From Bacillus sp. FJAT-45350 (GTDB taxonomy: Bacteria; Bacillota; Bacilli; Bacillales; NISU01), in contig NZ_NISU01000001.1 in assembly GCF_002335805.1 (NCBI RefSeq), forward strand, positions 186,001 to 250,000: DNA of 64,000 bases. The letters are read 5' to 3'. How positions within the stretch are numbered: position 1 is the first letter of the stretch; every line of letters begins with the position of its first letter. Under the pieces are notes generated by a model that was not told the DNA's origin, did not search any database, and saw only the letters and a program-made list of their open reading frames with translations. The position numbers and the translations under genes are program-made. Below are positions 44,854 through 53,812 of this stretch, in pieces.

Positions 44854-46365
44854 ATGTATAATCGATTAAACGTAATAGCTTTTTTGGCTATCTTATCTGG
44901 TCTCTTATATATCACAAGAGATTACTGGGAAGGATGGCTTGTAGGTACCTTTAGCTTAATTTTTTCACTTTCAGTATTATTTATTGCTGTAGTGATATTC
45001 TTAGAAAACCGTCATCCAACTAAAACACTCACATGGCTAATTGTTTTAGCAGTATTTCCTGTCGTAGGCTTTTTCTTTTATTTAATGTTTGGTCAAAATC
45101 AACGAAAAGAGAAAAAGTTTACGGAAAAAGCGATAATGGATGAACAGGCTTTTGAGAAAATAGAAGGGAATCGACAGATAGATGAGTATCAATTACAAAA
45201 AATGGGTGGTCATCAACAGTTGCTTTTCCGTCTCGCTCATCGTTTAGGAAATAATCCTGTTTCTTTCTCAACTGAAACAAAAGTCTTAACAGATGGTAAA
45301 GAAACATTTGCTCATATAATTCAAGCGTTGAAGATGGCAAAGCATCATATTCATCTTGAGTATTACATCGTCCGTGATGATGAACTAGGTCATGAAATTA
45401 AAGATATTCTTATTGATAAAGCACAAGATGGGATTCCAGTTCGGTTTATGTATGATGCAGTTGGAAGTTGGAAGCTATCTAAGAGATATATTAATGAGTT
45501 AAAAAAAGCTGGGGTAGAAATTGTTCCCTTTTCACCTGTAAAGCTACCGTTTTTTACTCATAAAATAAATTACCGGAATCATCGTAAAATCATCATTATT
45601 GATGGGCATGTTGCGTTTGTTGGTGGACTCAATATAGGTGACGAATATCTAGGAAGACACCATTATTTTGGTTATTGGCGTGATACTCATCTATATGTAA
45701 GAGGTGAGGCAGTACGAACACTTCAGCTGATCTTTTTAAGGGATTGGTATTATATTACTGGAGAGACGCTACTAAAGCCTAGTTATCTTTCTCCTGTACT
45801 TGTAGAGGAGCCGTTGGATGGCGGTGTTCAAATGATTGCCAGTGGTCCTGATACACGATGGGAGATTAATAAGAAGTTGTTCTTTTCAATGATTACAACT
45901 GCTAAGCACTCCATTTGGATTGCGTCACCTTACTTTATACCTGATGATGATATTTTGAGCGCTCTGAAAATAGCAGCATTAAGTGGAATAGATGTTAGAT
46001 TACTTGTACCTAGCCGTCCAGATAAAAAAATTGTCTTTCATGCATCCCGATCCTACTTTCCTGAACTTTTAGAAGCAGGAGTAAAAGTATACGAATACCA
46101 CCGAGGCTTCATGCACAGTAAACTTATTATAGTTGATAATGAAATTGCTTCGATTGGAACATCAAATATGGATATGAGAAGCTTCCATTTAAATTTTGAA
46201 GTAAATGCCTATCTTTATCGTACAAAGAGTGTCACGACATTAGTAAGTGATTATATATTTGATTTAGAGCATTCAAATCGAATTAGTTTAGAAGTATTCC
46301 AAAAGCGTTCGATTTTCTATCGAGTAATTGAGTCGACATCAAGGCTTTTAAGTCCGTTGCTATAG
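44854..46365 (+). CDS. cls: cardiolipin synthase
   Basis: A 503-residue phospholipase D-superfamily enzyme that joins two phosphatidylglycerols into cardiolipin at the membrane. Two N-terminal helices (about 5-25, 35-55) are followed by two HKD motifs: HRKIIIIDGHVAFVGGLN and HSKLIIVDNEIASIGTSN. Start ATG 44854 follows AAGGAGAACGAT; the longer GTG frame from 44806 has no site. It lies between mecA and coiA, where B. subtilis has no cls, so it marks a local rearrangement. A dispersed palindromic repeat follows directly. Confidence 0.93.
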   Translation: MYNRLNVIAFLAILSGLLYITRDYWEGWLVGTFSLIFSLSVLFIAVVIFLENRHPTKTLTWLIVLAVFPVVGFFFYLMFGQNQRKEKKFTEKAIMDEQAFEKIEGNRQIDEYQLQKMGGHQQLLFRLAHRLGNNPVSFSTETKVLTDGKETFAHIIQALKMAKHHIHLEYYIVRDDELGHEIKDILIDKAQDGIPVRFMYDAVGSWKLSKRYINELKKAGVEIVPFSPVKLPFFTHKINYRNHRKIIIIDGHVAFVGGLNIGDEYLGRHHYFGYWRDTHLYVRGEAVRTLQLIFLRDWYYITGETLLKPSYLSPVLVEEPLDGGVQMIASGPDTRWEINKKLFFSMITTAKHSIWIASPYFIPDDDILSALKIAALSGIDVRLLVPSRPDKKIVFHASRSYFPELLEAGVKVYEYHRGFMHSKLIIVDNEIASIGTSNMDMRSFHLNFEVNAYLYRTKSVTTLVSDYIFDLEHSNRISLEVFQKRSIFYRVIESTSRLLSPLL

Positions 46366-46370
46366 AGGTT

Positions 46371-46480
46371 GCAATGGCTCCGTTCGCTAAGCTCCTTGAA
46401 AGAGCTTTTAAAAGATGTAGCGCCTCAGCTCGTTGCTTTAGGCTGGGACAAAAGGTCAAACGACCTTTTGTCCCAGCTTT
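46371..46480. repeat. nested palindromic repeat, copy C (inner stem shortened)
   Basis: Inner module 46371-46436 starts GCAATGGCTCCGTTCGCTA as in copy A and ends CGTTGC, but its inner hairpin is reduced to AAGCTC-N7-GAGCTT. The outer hairpin GGCTGGGACAAAAGGTC and its complement (46441-46477) with T8 forms a terminator for cls. Confidence 0.8.
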
Positions 46481-46553
46481 TTTTCAATTTATAAAGGATA
46501 TTTCCAAGTGACGGTGAATTAGTTTATATCGTTTAGTTAAGAAAGGAGAGTTT

Positions 46554-47750
46554 ATGTTAACTGCTAAATTAAACTATAATGAAGAAATCTCTTTAGTGCA
46601 GCCCTATACGCGGGAATCACTGGAGAAACTTCGGTCAGAGGGGAAGTTTTATTGTCCTGTATGTAAGGCTTCGTTAATACTTAAACTAGGGAAGCTACGT
46701 CATTGGCATTTCGCTCATGAACGAGATAACACCTGTTATATTGAGACAGAACCAGAGACAAAGTATCATTTAGAAGGTAAGCTACAACTCTACCACTGGC
46801 TACAAGCGCAAGGACTGGATGTTTGGTTGGAACCCTATTTAAAAGAAATTAAGCAAAGACCCGACTTACTTGTAAGACGAGGGAAACACAGATATGCGAT
46901 AGAATTTCAATGTTCTAACATTTCGATAGATCTCTTAACAAAACGAACAAACTCATTTATAAACCATGGAATTACTCCAATCTGGGTACTTGGAGCGAAC
47001 CGCCTCGTACGGAAATCAGATTCTACAGTCGCCTTACGAACATTAGAGTGGCTAACCACTCGAACTCTTACTAAAACTTATGAAACCCCAAGCATTCTTC
47101 TTTATTGCTCCGAGCAAAAATCCTTTATTTTTCTCACCGATTTCTTTTCAACTTCTTCGATGAAAGCAAGTGCAACATTTACCGTTTTTCCACAACATCA
47201 AATTTCCTTCGACAACCTTCTGAATGACAGCTTAATTTCAAAGAAATGCCTTTCCAAAGAAAAAATCCTAACTGTAAAACGACATTGGCGTTATTCATGT
47301 CCTCCATTTCCTTCTAAAACTGAAAAGCATATGAGCCAATTATATTTTCAGGAACAACATTACCCAACTCTATTTCCTTGTGAGGCTGGTTGGCCAACCC
47401 CATATCATTACTATCTTCAAACATCACCACATCTATGGCAAAGCTGGATACTACTTAAGTTTTTGCATAAACGCCCCATCTCCCAGCCTTTTTCTTATCA
47501 ACTATTAGAACATGCTTTTTTGCCTATGCTTGAATATGGTCTTTTTAAAGAACGAACGTTTTTACAGCTAAAAGGAAACGTGTCATTTGCATTAAAAGGA
47601 TATCTTTCCTTTCTTCAAAAAATAGATATCATTCAAATTGAATCAAAATCCCACATTATTAAAAAGAGAGAAGTAGAGCTACCACAGCATATTGAAGACG
47701 CAATTAGAGGAGATCAACGAGTGTATGAGAAGTACTGGGGGAAGAGATAA
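46554..47750 (+). CDS. coiA: competence protein CoiA
   Basis: A 398-residue CoiA-family protein required for full transformation efficiency. The N-terminal zinc-ribbon-like part is FYCPVCKASLILKLGKLRHWHFAHE; then comes a PD-(D/E)xK-type nuclease core, KQRPDLLVRRGKHRYAIEFQCSNIS (catalytic Asp, Glu, Gln). The C-terminal half is rich in aromatic residues and poorly conserved. RBS AAAGGAGAG. Between mecA and pepF as in B. subtilis (after the inserted cls). Confidence 0.9.
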   Translation: MLTAKLNYNEEISLVQPYTRESLEKLRSEGKFYCPVCKASLILKLGKLRHWHFAHERDNTCYIETEPETKYHLEGKLQLYHWLQAQGLDVWLEPYLKEIKQRPDLLVRRGKHRYAIEFQCSNISIDLLTKRTNSFINHGITPIWVLGANRLVRKSDSTVALRTLEWLTTRTLTKTYETPSILLYCSEQKSFIFLTDFFSTSSMKASATFTVFPQHQISFDNLLNDSLISKKCLSKEKILTVKRHWRYSCPPFPSKTEKHMSQLYFQEQHYPTLFPCEAGWPTPYHYYLQTSPHLWQSWILLKFLHKRPISQPFSYQLLEHAFLPMLEYGLFKERTFLQLKGNVSFALKGYLSFLQKIDIIQIESKSHIIKKREVELPQHIEDAIRGDQRVYEKYWGKR

Positions 47751-47959
47751 AGTATGAATTAATAAATTATAAAATATGAATGAAAGTACAATAGTTAAGG
47801 AATTGTAAATCCAATTAACCGTGGACGAACCTCAGATACATTCATAACTCATAACTCATAATTATTAATTATCTTTGTCGGATGGTTTTCGAAAAAATAG
47901 GTAAAATAGAGGAATGATTGGTTCGATAACGAACGTATATTATGTAGGAGGTGGTTTTG

Positions 47960-49771
47960 ATGGCTGATACGAAGTCATTACCGAAGAGAGAGGATATTCC
48001 CGTAGAAGATACGTGGAATTTGGAAGCGATTTATGAGAGTGATAGTGAGTGGGAAAAGGAGTTTGCTGAGATAAAAGAGTTACTACCAAAGCTATCTGAA
48101 TTTCAAGGTTCGTTAGCTACAGCAGCTAGTAATTTATATGAAGTGCTCAATTATCAGGATGAAATTAGTAAAAAGCTAGGGAAGTTGTATACATACGCAC
48201 ACATGAGATATGACCAAGATACAACAAATTCCTTTTATCAAGGTTTAAATGATAGAGCAGCTAGCCTAGCTTCACAAGTAGGTCAAAGTGCATCATTTAT
48301 TGTTCCTGAAATATTATCAATTTCAGATGAAACAATTAAAGGGTTTTTAGCTGAAAATGTAGATTTACAGTTATATACTCATTTCTTAGATGAATTAAGT
48401 CGTCAGCGTCCACATGTTCTAACTGAAGCAGAGGAATCAATTTTAGCACAGGTAAGTGAGGTAACAAGCACACCAAGTAATACCTTTGGGATGCTGAATA
48501 ATGCTGATATGAAATTCCCTACTGTAAAGGATGAAAACGGTGATGAAGAAGAGATTACACATGGTCGCTTTATACGTTTTCTAGAAAGCGGTGACCGTCG
48601 TGTTCGTTCGGATGCATTTAAGGCAGTTTATGCAACTTATGATAAATATAAAAATACGTTTGCAAGCACATTAAGTGGTCAGGTTAAACGAGATTTATTT
48701 TATGCCAATGTACGTAAATATGATTCAGCAAGACATGCAGCGTTAAGTAGCAATAACATTCCTGAAGTAGTATACGACCAGTTAGTAGAAACGATAAACG
48801 ATAACTTACATTTACTTCATCGCTATATTTCTCTTCGAAAGAAAGTGCTTGGGGTAGATGAACTTCACATGTATGATTTATATACTCCATTAGTGAAAGA
48901 TGTAAAAATGGAAATAAGCTATGAAGAAGCGAAAGACCTTGTTATTAAGGGTGTAGAACCATTAGGAAAGGAATATGTAAATGTATTAAGGGATGGGTTT
49001 GAAAAACGTTGGGTCGATGTGCAAGAGAATGTAGGTAAGAGAAGTGGGGCCTATTCATCAGGGGCTTACGGCACAATGCCATATATTTTAATGAACTGGC
49101 AAAATAACGTAAACAACCTATTTACCCTAGCACATGAATTTGGACATTCAATGCATAGCTATTATACGCGAGAAACACAATCTTATCCTTATGCTGACTA
49201 TACAATCTTCGTAGCGGAAGTAGCTTCTACTTTAAACGAAGCGTTATTAAATGACCATTTACTAAAAGAAACCAAGGATAAAAGGGAAAAACTTTATTTA
49301 TTAAATCATTTTCTAGAAGGTTTTAGAGGTACAGTATTCCGTCAGACGATGTTTGCTGAATTTGAACAGCTAATTCATGAGAAGGCAGCTTCAGGGGAAT
49401 CTCTAACACCTGACCTACTTACGAAAACTTATTATGATTTAAATGTGAAGTACTTCGGAGACGATATTGTAATTGATGAAGAGATTGGCTTAGAGTGGGC
49501 AAGAATTCCACATTTCTACTATAATTTTTACGTATATCAATATGCGACAGGTTATAGCGCAGCTACTGCATTATCGAAGCAAATTCTTGAAGAAGGAGAA
49601 CCTGCAGTGGAACGGTATCTAGAGTTTTTAAAGGCGGGAAGCTCTGATTATCCAATTGAAGTACTTAAGCATGCTGGAGTAGATATGACAAGCGCAAATC
49701 CAATCAAAGAAGCTTGTGCTGTATTTGAAAAGACTTTAGATGAAATGGAAAAATTACTGAACGAAGAATAA
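47960..49771 (+). CDS. pepF: oligoendopeptidase F
   Basis: A 603-residue M3-family zinc metallopeptidase that cleaves short peptides in the cytosol. The zinc motif HEFGH is at 392-396 within TLAHEFGHSMHSYY, and the third ligand glutamate lies in FVAEVASTLNEALL. Length is as in the family (about 600). ATG 47960 is preceded by TAGGAGGTGG; a GTG at 47951 lies within that ribosome site. Terminator follows the stop. In B. subtilis it likewise lies beside coiA and near spxH. Confidence 0.95.
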   Translation: MADTKSLPKREDIPVEDTWNLEAIYESDSEWEKEFAEIKELLPKLSEFQGSLATAASNLYEVLNYQDEISKKLGKLYTYAHMRYDQDTTNSFYQGLNDRAASLASQVGQSASFIVPEILSISDETIKGFLAENVDLQLYTHFLDELSRQRPHVLTEAEESILAQVSEVTSTPSNTFGMLNNADMKFPTVKDENGDEEEITHGRFIRFLESGDRRVRSDAFKAVYATYDKYKNTFASTLSGQVKRDLFYANVRKYDSARHAALSSNNIPEVVYDQLVETINDNLHLLHRYISLRKKVLGVDELHMYDLYTPLVKDVKMEISYEEAKDLVIKGVEPLGKEYVNVLRDGFEKRWVDVQENVGKRSGAYSSGAYGTMPYILMNWQNNVNNLFTLAHEFGHSMHSYYTRETQSYPYADYTIFVAEVASTLNEALLNDHLLKETKDKREKLYLLNHFLEGFRGTVFRQTMFAEFEQLIHEKAASGESLTPDLLTKTYYDLNVKYFGDDIVIDEEIGLEWARIPHFYYNFYVYQYATGYSAATALSKQILEEGEPAVERYLEFLKAGSSDYPIEVLKHAGVDMTSANPIKEACAVFEKTLDEMEKLLNEE

Positions 49772-49796
49772 CTTTTTTTGATACTCTTATATATGT

Positions 49797-49841
49797 AAAA
49801 GGCTGTCAGTTAGGTGAATGCTTAACTATAGACAGCCTTTT
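49797..49841 (+). terminator. terminator after pepF
   Basis: AAAAGGCTGTC/GACAGCCTTTT with inner AGTTAG/CTTAACT pairing, then TATACTTTT. Confidence 0.8.
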
Positions 49842-49867
49842 ATACTTTTATATTTAGTTGCCTCGCA

Positions 49868-50041
49868 TTAACCAAACCCTTTAAACCGTTTTCTGTTGTT
49901 AAAGGTATTTAGTGTAATCATGATTGATATAAACATAAGAGGGGCGGATATATAAAATGGAAACAGATGCATTAAACTAAGTATTAAAAAGTAGAAGCTA
50001 ATAATAATAAAAGTAACGCCAATTAGTAACATCCAACGCAC
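49868..50041 (-). CDS. 57-residue membrane protein
   Basis: A short frame with GTG start and a full AGGAGG ribosome site (TAGGAGGTATATGT). Two hydrophobic helices (about 3-23 and 26-44: MLLIGVTFIIISFYFLILSL and FYISAPLMFISIMITL) end in a basic tail NNRKRFKGFG. It lies between pepF and spxH, convergent to pepF. No family recognised; too short for standard gene lists. Confidence 0.6.
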   Translation of the reverse strand: MRWMLLIGVTFIIISFYFLILSLMHLFPFYISAPLMFISIMITLNTFNNRKRFKGFG

Positions 50042-50256
50042 ACATATACCTCCTAAAGAATGAAATGACTTTGTATATATGTATGCATGTCTTTAAAAAA
50101 ATAACCATAAGTTGTGATACTTTATAATCGCTCGTCAGCTCACCTTATAAGTTGTGAATAATTATTGAACATTGATAGGAATATATTGTTTTCCTAGTTT
50201 TGTATTGGTATATTAGTGTTGTGAAAATAATCACATTCTCCCCCCAATAATATATA

Positions 50257-50299
50257 AAAACAGTCATGATAGAGTGTTAAGCTCCGTCATGACTGTTTT
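50257..50299 (-). terminator. terminator after spxH
   Basis: AAAACAGTCATGA/TCATGACTGTTTT with a 17-base loop; T-rich on both sides. Confidence 0.8.
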
Positions 50300-50303
50300 G
50301 TTT

Positions 50304-51221
50304 TTAAGATAGATGGCGCCAAAAAGTTCCGTATTTAACAGGTACTCTTTCAACTTTTTGTTGAAGCATTAGTCTCTTTAATCGATTCTCTGCTTCTGTT
50401 ACTGAAATATTAAACACAACTGCTACTTCTTTGGTTGCAACAAAATTATATTGAGATAGAAATTGCTCAAGTGTATTTGGTGGTGCAGGATCAGGCTTGT
50501 ATCCTAGTAAGGTTTGAATAATTTGAACATACACTTCATATTGATAAATACCAGCAACTTTTATTCCTTCATCTTCAATCCGTTCATTAAAGAAGACAAA
50601 CGTTGGAACGTGGTCGACATTCATTTCCTTTGTTGTTTTTACGTCACACTGAAGTGCTTTTTTTGAGCCGTTAGAATGTAGGTCGTTCTTAAATTCTTCA
50701 ACGTCAAGCCCAGCTTCTGCAGCACATTCTAGTAAAACTTCTTCCTTCGAGACGTTTTGTTTATTTAAGAAGAGACGTTCTCTAAGCTTTCTTAAAAACC
50801 TACCACCTGCTTGACGTCCTTGCATCTCAGCAGCTTTAATCGCAACATAGGATGTGTAAGGGGACGATATAGGGTCCTCAAACCAAAGATCGCCATCACA
50901 GGACATACCAGTTCTACTTGCTGTCTTCTCCCAAACCTTCGCAATGTTTTGTAAAGAAGAAGGGTCTTTATATTTAGGGTTACAAAGATCCCACGCATTT
51001 AATTTTCCTGCAATTACATACCGAATCCTAAAATATTCTCCATATTCTACTTGTAATTTTCGTAGAGTAGGTTCAAAAGCCCAGCATTCAGGGCATATAG
51101 GATCAATAAATGTATAGATTTCGAGTAATGGTTTTTCCATATTTTCTTTTTGTATATCAGGTTTTGGGCCACAATAACCTAATTCGTCATTGCAACCAAA
51201 CTGAGTTTCTTTAGAAGACAA
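50304..51221 (-). CDS. spxH: ClpXP adaptor protein SpxH (YjbH)
   Basis: A 305-residue DsbA-like protein that presents Spx to ClpXP for degradation. The thioredoxin-fold motif CPEC is at 43-46 in FIDPICPECWAFEP; an N-terminal extension carries two further cysteines (10, 17). The C-terminal 60 residues form a helical domain (LEQFLSQYNFVATKEVAVVFNISVTEAENRLKRL). The start is TTG at 51221, eight bases after AAAGGAG. It follows yjbI by 15 bases as in the B. subtilis yjbIH operon. Together with spx and mecA this places the Clp-control set in one region. Confidence 0.93.
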   Translation of the reverse strand: MSSKETQFGCNDELGYCGPKPDIQKENMEKPLLEIYTFIDPICPECWAFEPTLRKLQVEYGEYFRIRYVIAGKLNAWDLCNPKYKDPSSLQNIAKVWEKTASRTGMSCDGDLWFEDPISSPYTSYVAIKAAEMQGRQAGGRFLRKLRERLFLNKQNVSKEEVLLECAAEAGLDVEEFKNDLHSNGSKKALQCDVKTTKEMNVDHVPTFVFFNERIEDEGIKVAGIYQYEVYVQIIQTLLGYKPDPAPPNTLEQFLSQYNFVATKEVAVVFNISVTEAENRLKRLMLQQKVERVPVKYGTFWRHLS

Positions 51222-51236
51222 TGGTCATACTCCTTT

Positions 51237-51626
51237 CTACTCTGCATCGTCAGGATGATTTACCATATGGTGTGCTGTGAAAGTAAGTCGGTTATAAATA
51301 TATTCTCGAAGTGGTCCTTCTAAACCAACCTCATCCATTGCTTCCTTCATACAAGAAAGCCAAGCTGATGCACGTTTCGTTGTAATTTTGAAAGGCATAT
51401 GTCTTGCTCTTAGCATAGGGTGACCATGCTCATCGGAATATAACTGTGGTCCACCTAGGAATTGTGTAAGAAATTGTTTCTGTTTACGGGCTGTTTCAGT
51501 CAAGTCGTCTGGAAAAATTGGTGCTAGGTCCGGATGCTTACTCACAAGTGAGTAAAATTCATCAACAAGTTCTCCAAGCTTTTTCTCCCCTAGTGCCTGA
51601 TACGGTGTTTCTTCATTATGGCTCAT
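51237..51626 (-). CDS. yjbI: truncated hemoglobin (YjbI-like)
   Basis: A 129-residue group II truncated globin (2-on-2 fold) that binds heme and oxygen or NO. QALGEKKLGELVDEFYSLVSKHPDLAPIFPDDL is the N-terminal helix set, LGGPQLYSDEHGHPMLRARHMPFKIT holds the distal and proximal histidine regions (proximal His in RARHMPF), and AWLSCMKEAM the conserved tryptophan. First gene of the yjbI-spxH operon; RBS AAAAGGAGAAAC. Confidence 0.93.
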   Translation of the reverse strand: MSHNEETPYQALGEKKLGELVDEFYSLVSKHPDLAPIFPDDLTETARKQKQFLTQFLGGPQLYSDEHGHPMLRARHMPFKITTKRASAWLSCMKEAMDEVGLEGPLREYIYNRLTFTAHHMVNHPDDAE

Positions 51627-51740
51627 ACTTGTTTCTCCTTTTGATATGTTACGTTCATTTTAGCAATCGAAAGTAGTAACATCAAATAATCCGTTCTTGG
51701 ATAAAAATGGAAAAGGTTTTAATACGTAATTATTAATGAT

Positions 51741-51848
51741 TAATGGACAATGAAAAACAAAAAAAGACAAAGGAGTTAGTCTATACACTTACACCTTTGT
51801 CCGGTATTAATTTTAAGGTCTTGAACTTTAATTAATCATTGTCCATTA
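51741..51848. repeat. nested inverted repeat between yjbI and cwlQ
   Basis: Outer arms TAATGGACAATG (51741-51752) and CATTGTCCATTA (51837-51848) are perfect; an inner hairpin GACAAAGG (51766-51773) / CCTTTGTC (51794-51801) acts as the likely terminator of cwlQ. Confidence 0.7.
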
Positions 51849-51852
51849 ACAA

Positions 51853-52518
51853 TTACGCATTAAGAAAAGTGTTCATTACTTTAGGTACGTAGTTTTGTGT
51901 TTCACGGAACGGAGGTATTCCTCCATGCTTGTCCACATTTCCAGGACCGGCATTATAAGCAGCTAATGCTAGTTTCACATCTCCATCATAACGGTCTAAC
52001 ATCTGGCGAAGGTATTTTGCACCTCCGTTAATGTTTTGCTCAGGATCATAGACATTTTGAACGTTTAAGAATTTAGCAGTACCAGGCATTAGTTGCATAA
52101 GTCCTGCTGCACCTGCATGGCTCTTTGCGGTAGGGTTAAAGTTAGATTCATGTTTGATTACTGAATAGATAAGCTTAGGGTCTAAATTAAACTTTTTAGC
52201 TGCGGCGTTAATAAGTGGGCTAAATTGTTCAGCCTTTGTATCAATCTTCCCTTGTAGTGTAGAAGAAAATACACCCTGTATTGCTGAACTTCCTCCAGTG
52301 TTTGAGCTCTGCATCTGTAATTGCATAGATGGGTGAAGAAACAAATCCATTTTACGATTTGTTGTTTTATTTAAATTGCCTAGGCTATTACTCATTTCTT
52401 GTGTAATAAAATCGGAAAACATAGACTGGAACGGCGACGTTGTAGTATCTGCTTTTGGATTTCGTAACGAGCGTATCGCATTCATCTCAGAAAGCTGTTG
52501 TAACAAAGATATATTCAT
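51853..52518 (-). CDS. cwlQ: lytic transglycosylase (SLT), CwlQ/YjbJ-like
   Basis: A 221-residue peptidoglycan lytic enzyme. The C-terminal SLT domain (about 105-221) shows HESNFNPTAKSHAGAAGLMQLMPGTAKFL with the catalytic glutamate in HESNF, the GLMQLMP motif and LALAAYNAGPGNV. The first 100 residues are Ser/Thr/Gln rich and have no clear signal peptide, as in B. subtilis YjbJ (CwlQ), a combined muramidase/transglycosylase. RBS TGAGGTGAGACG. Its place between yjbI and yjbK matches B. subtilis. Confidence 0.92.
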   Translation of the reverse strand: MNISLLQQLSEMNAIRSLRNPKADTTTSPFQSMFSDFITQEMSNSLGNLNKTTNRKMDLFLHPSMQLQMQSSNTGGSSAIQGVFSSTLQGKIDTKAEQFSPLINAAAKKFNLDPKLIYSVIKHESNFNPTAKSHAGAAGLMQLMPGTAKFLNVQNVYDPEQNINGGAKYLRQMLDRYDGDVKLALAAYNAGPGNVDKHGGIPPFRETQNYVPKVMNTFLNA

Positions 52519-52595
52519 TTACGTCTCACCTCAAGAATAATATAGTTCAACTATATCAGAGCTTCAAAAAGTTGACAATTAGATATTTATGACAA

Positions 52596-52639
52596 AGGGT
52601 TGTTCCAATAGGTCAAGTTGACATTATTGAAACAACCCT
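52596..52639 (-). terminator. terminator after yjbK
   Basis: AGGGTTGTT-CAATA/TATTG-AACAACCCT stem around a loop, 6 bases past the yjbK stop. Confidence 0.7.
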
Positions 52640-52644
52640 CGATT

Positions 52645-53235
52645 TTAATTGTTTTGTTCTAATGATTTTTTATATGTAAAGAAACGGGCAATTTTATTAT
52701 CTGTTTTCTTTATTGGTATTTGATATTGTTGCAGTAACGTTTTAAAATTTTCCTCTACTACTTCTTTACTCTGACCTTCGTATTCAATTTCAAAATCAGT
52801 TACACCTAAGTAATGACTAATATCAAAAACGAGAAGACCATTTCTATACTCAATCTCTGCTCTAGATGTAGAAAGTGTACCCAATAATTGAAGGTGAGTA
52901 TATTCAACTTCTAAGTTCTCTAATTGATTGATAACTTCTCCTTCTGGTAAAACTCCAGTATCAAGGGCATTTTGTCTCTCATCTTTTGATAGTGTTTGAT
53001 GCGTTTCTAACAGTCCATCTTTGTGAGGTTGTTTTAATGTAAGTGTAGATGAATCGTTCTTATCACGTATTCGCAATGCAGCACCTTTTCCTTTCATGGA
53101 AAAATCAATTGTATCGAAATAATGATTATCCTGATTAGTAAAGTCAGTTTCACTTACGTTAAAGGCAGTGGTTAATTTACGAAAGTCTTCTTCAGTGACA
53201 AGGTTCTTTGCTTCTATTTCAATTTCTTGTGACAT
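52645..53235 (-). CDS. yjbK: CYTH domain protein, YjbK-like
   Basis: A 196-residue triphosphate-tunnel protein of the CYTH superfamily. It starts with the ExExK motif (EIEIEAKNLV, residues 4-8) and has GKGAALRIRDKNDSSTLTLKQP, RAEIEYRNGLLVFDISHYLGVTDFEIEYE and a final K-x-K region, giving the acidic and basic rows of the tunnel. It would hydrolyse inorganic triphosphate or a nucleotide triphosphate; exact substrate unknown. RBS GGGGAGGAAATT. Divergent from yjbL. Confidence 0.9.
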   Translation of the reverse strand: MSQEIEIEAKNLVTEEDFRKLTTAFNVSETDFTNQDNHYFDTIDFSMKGKGAALRIRDKNDSSTLTLKQPHKDGLLETHQTLSKDERQNALDTGVLPEGEVINQLENLEVEYTHLQLLGTLSTSRAEIEYRNGLLVFDISHYLGVTDFEIEYEGQSKEVVEENFKTLLQQYQIPIKKTDNKIARFFTYKKSLEQNN

Positions 53236-53383
53236 AATTTCCTCCCCTAAAATGATGTTTTATTTTATTATACTACTTACACCATTAATGGAACGACTGA
53301 ATCCTTCCACTATTTTGTGTGCTTATGGTAAAATGGTAATAAAGAGAAAAAACAATATCAAGTGAGAGATGTTGGAGGTTTTT

Positions 53384-53773
53384 ATGAAAAAGCTTGAAGT
53401 TACAAAAGGAATAGAGAAAAATGACCAAGTACTGCTCCTAGTTCAAGAAGGGGTTGTAAACGAGGAAGCAAATCAGTATACGGCTGGGGGAAGAATGCTA
53501 GTCGACTCAGATAATTTGGCGTTTATTTATATACTAGAGAAAAGTGATGAATATGTTTATCTACATATTAGTGAGTCAATTTGGCCTACGATACAAAGCG
53601 CTTATACAAGTAGAACTCCCATTTATGTATCATTAATAGAAGAAGCCCAAATTGAATTAGTTCAATTTCATGAAGAGATGGACTACCTTCTTGATAGCAT
53701 TGATGATAATTGTAATTATGGCCAAGACATGGTCGATGCTGTAAATAAGGTATTTGGGAAAGTATCTCCATAA
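53384..53773 (+). CDS. yjbL: YjbL-like protein (UPF0738)
   Basis: A 129-residue acidic soluble protein matching the YjbL/UPF0738 family by sequence pattern (FIYILEKSDEYVYLHISESIWP, ELVQFHEEMDYLLDSIDDNCNYG) and by position between yjbK and relQ. Function unknown. The start at 53384 follows TTGGAGGTTTTT; the frame from 53369 adds five residues without a site. Confidence 0.83.
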   Translation: MKKLEVTKGIEKNDQVLLLVQEGVVNEEANQYTAGGRMLVDSDNLAFIYILEKSDEYVYLHISESIWPTIQSAYTSRTPIYVSLIEEAQIELVQFHEEMDYLLDSIDDNCNYGQDMVDAVNKVFGKVSP

Positions 53774-53812
53774 TAGTATTGAAGAGGAATACATATTTTT
53801 GGTGGTGGAAGT

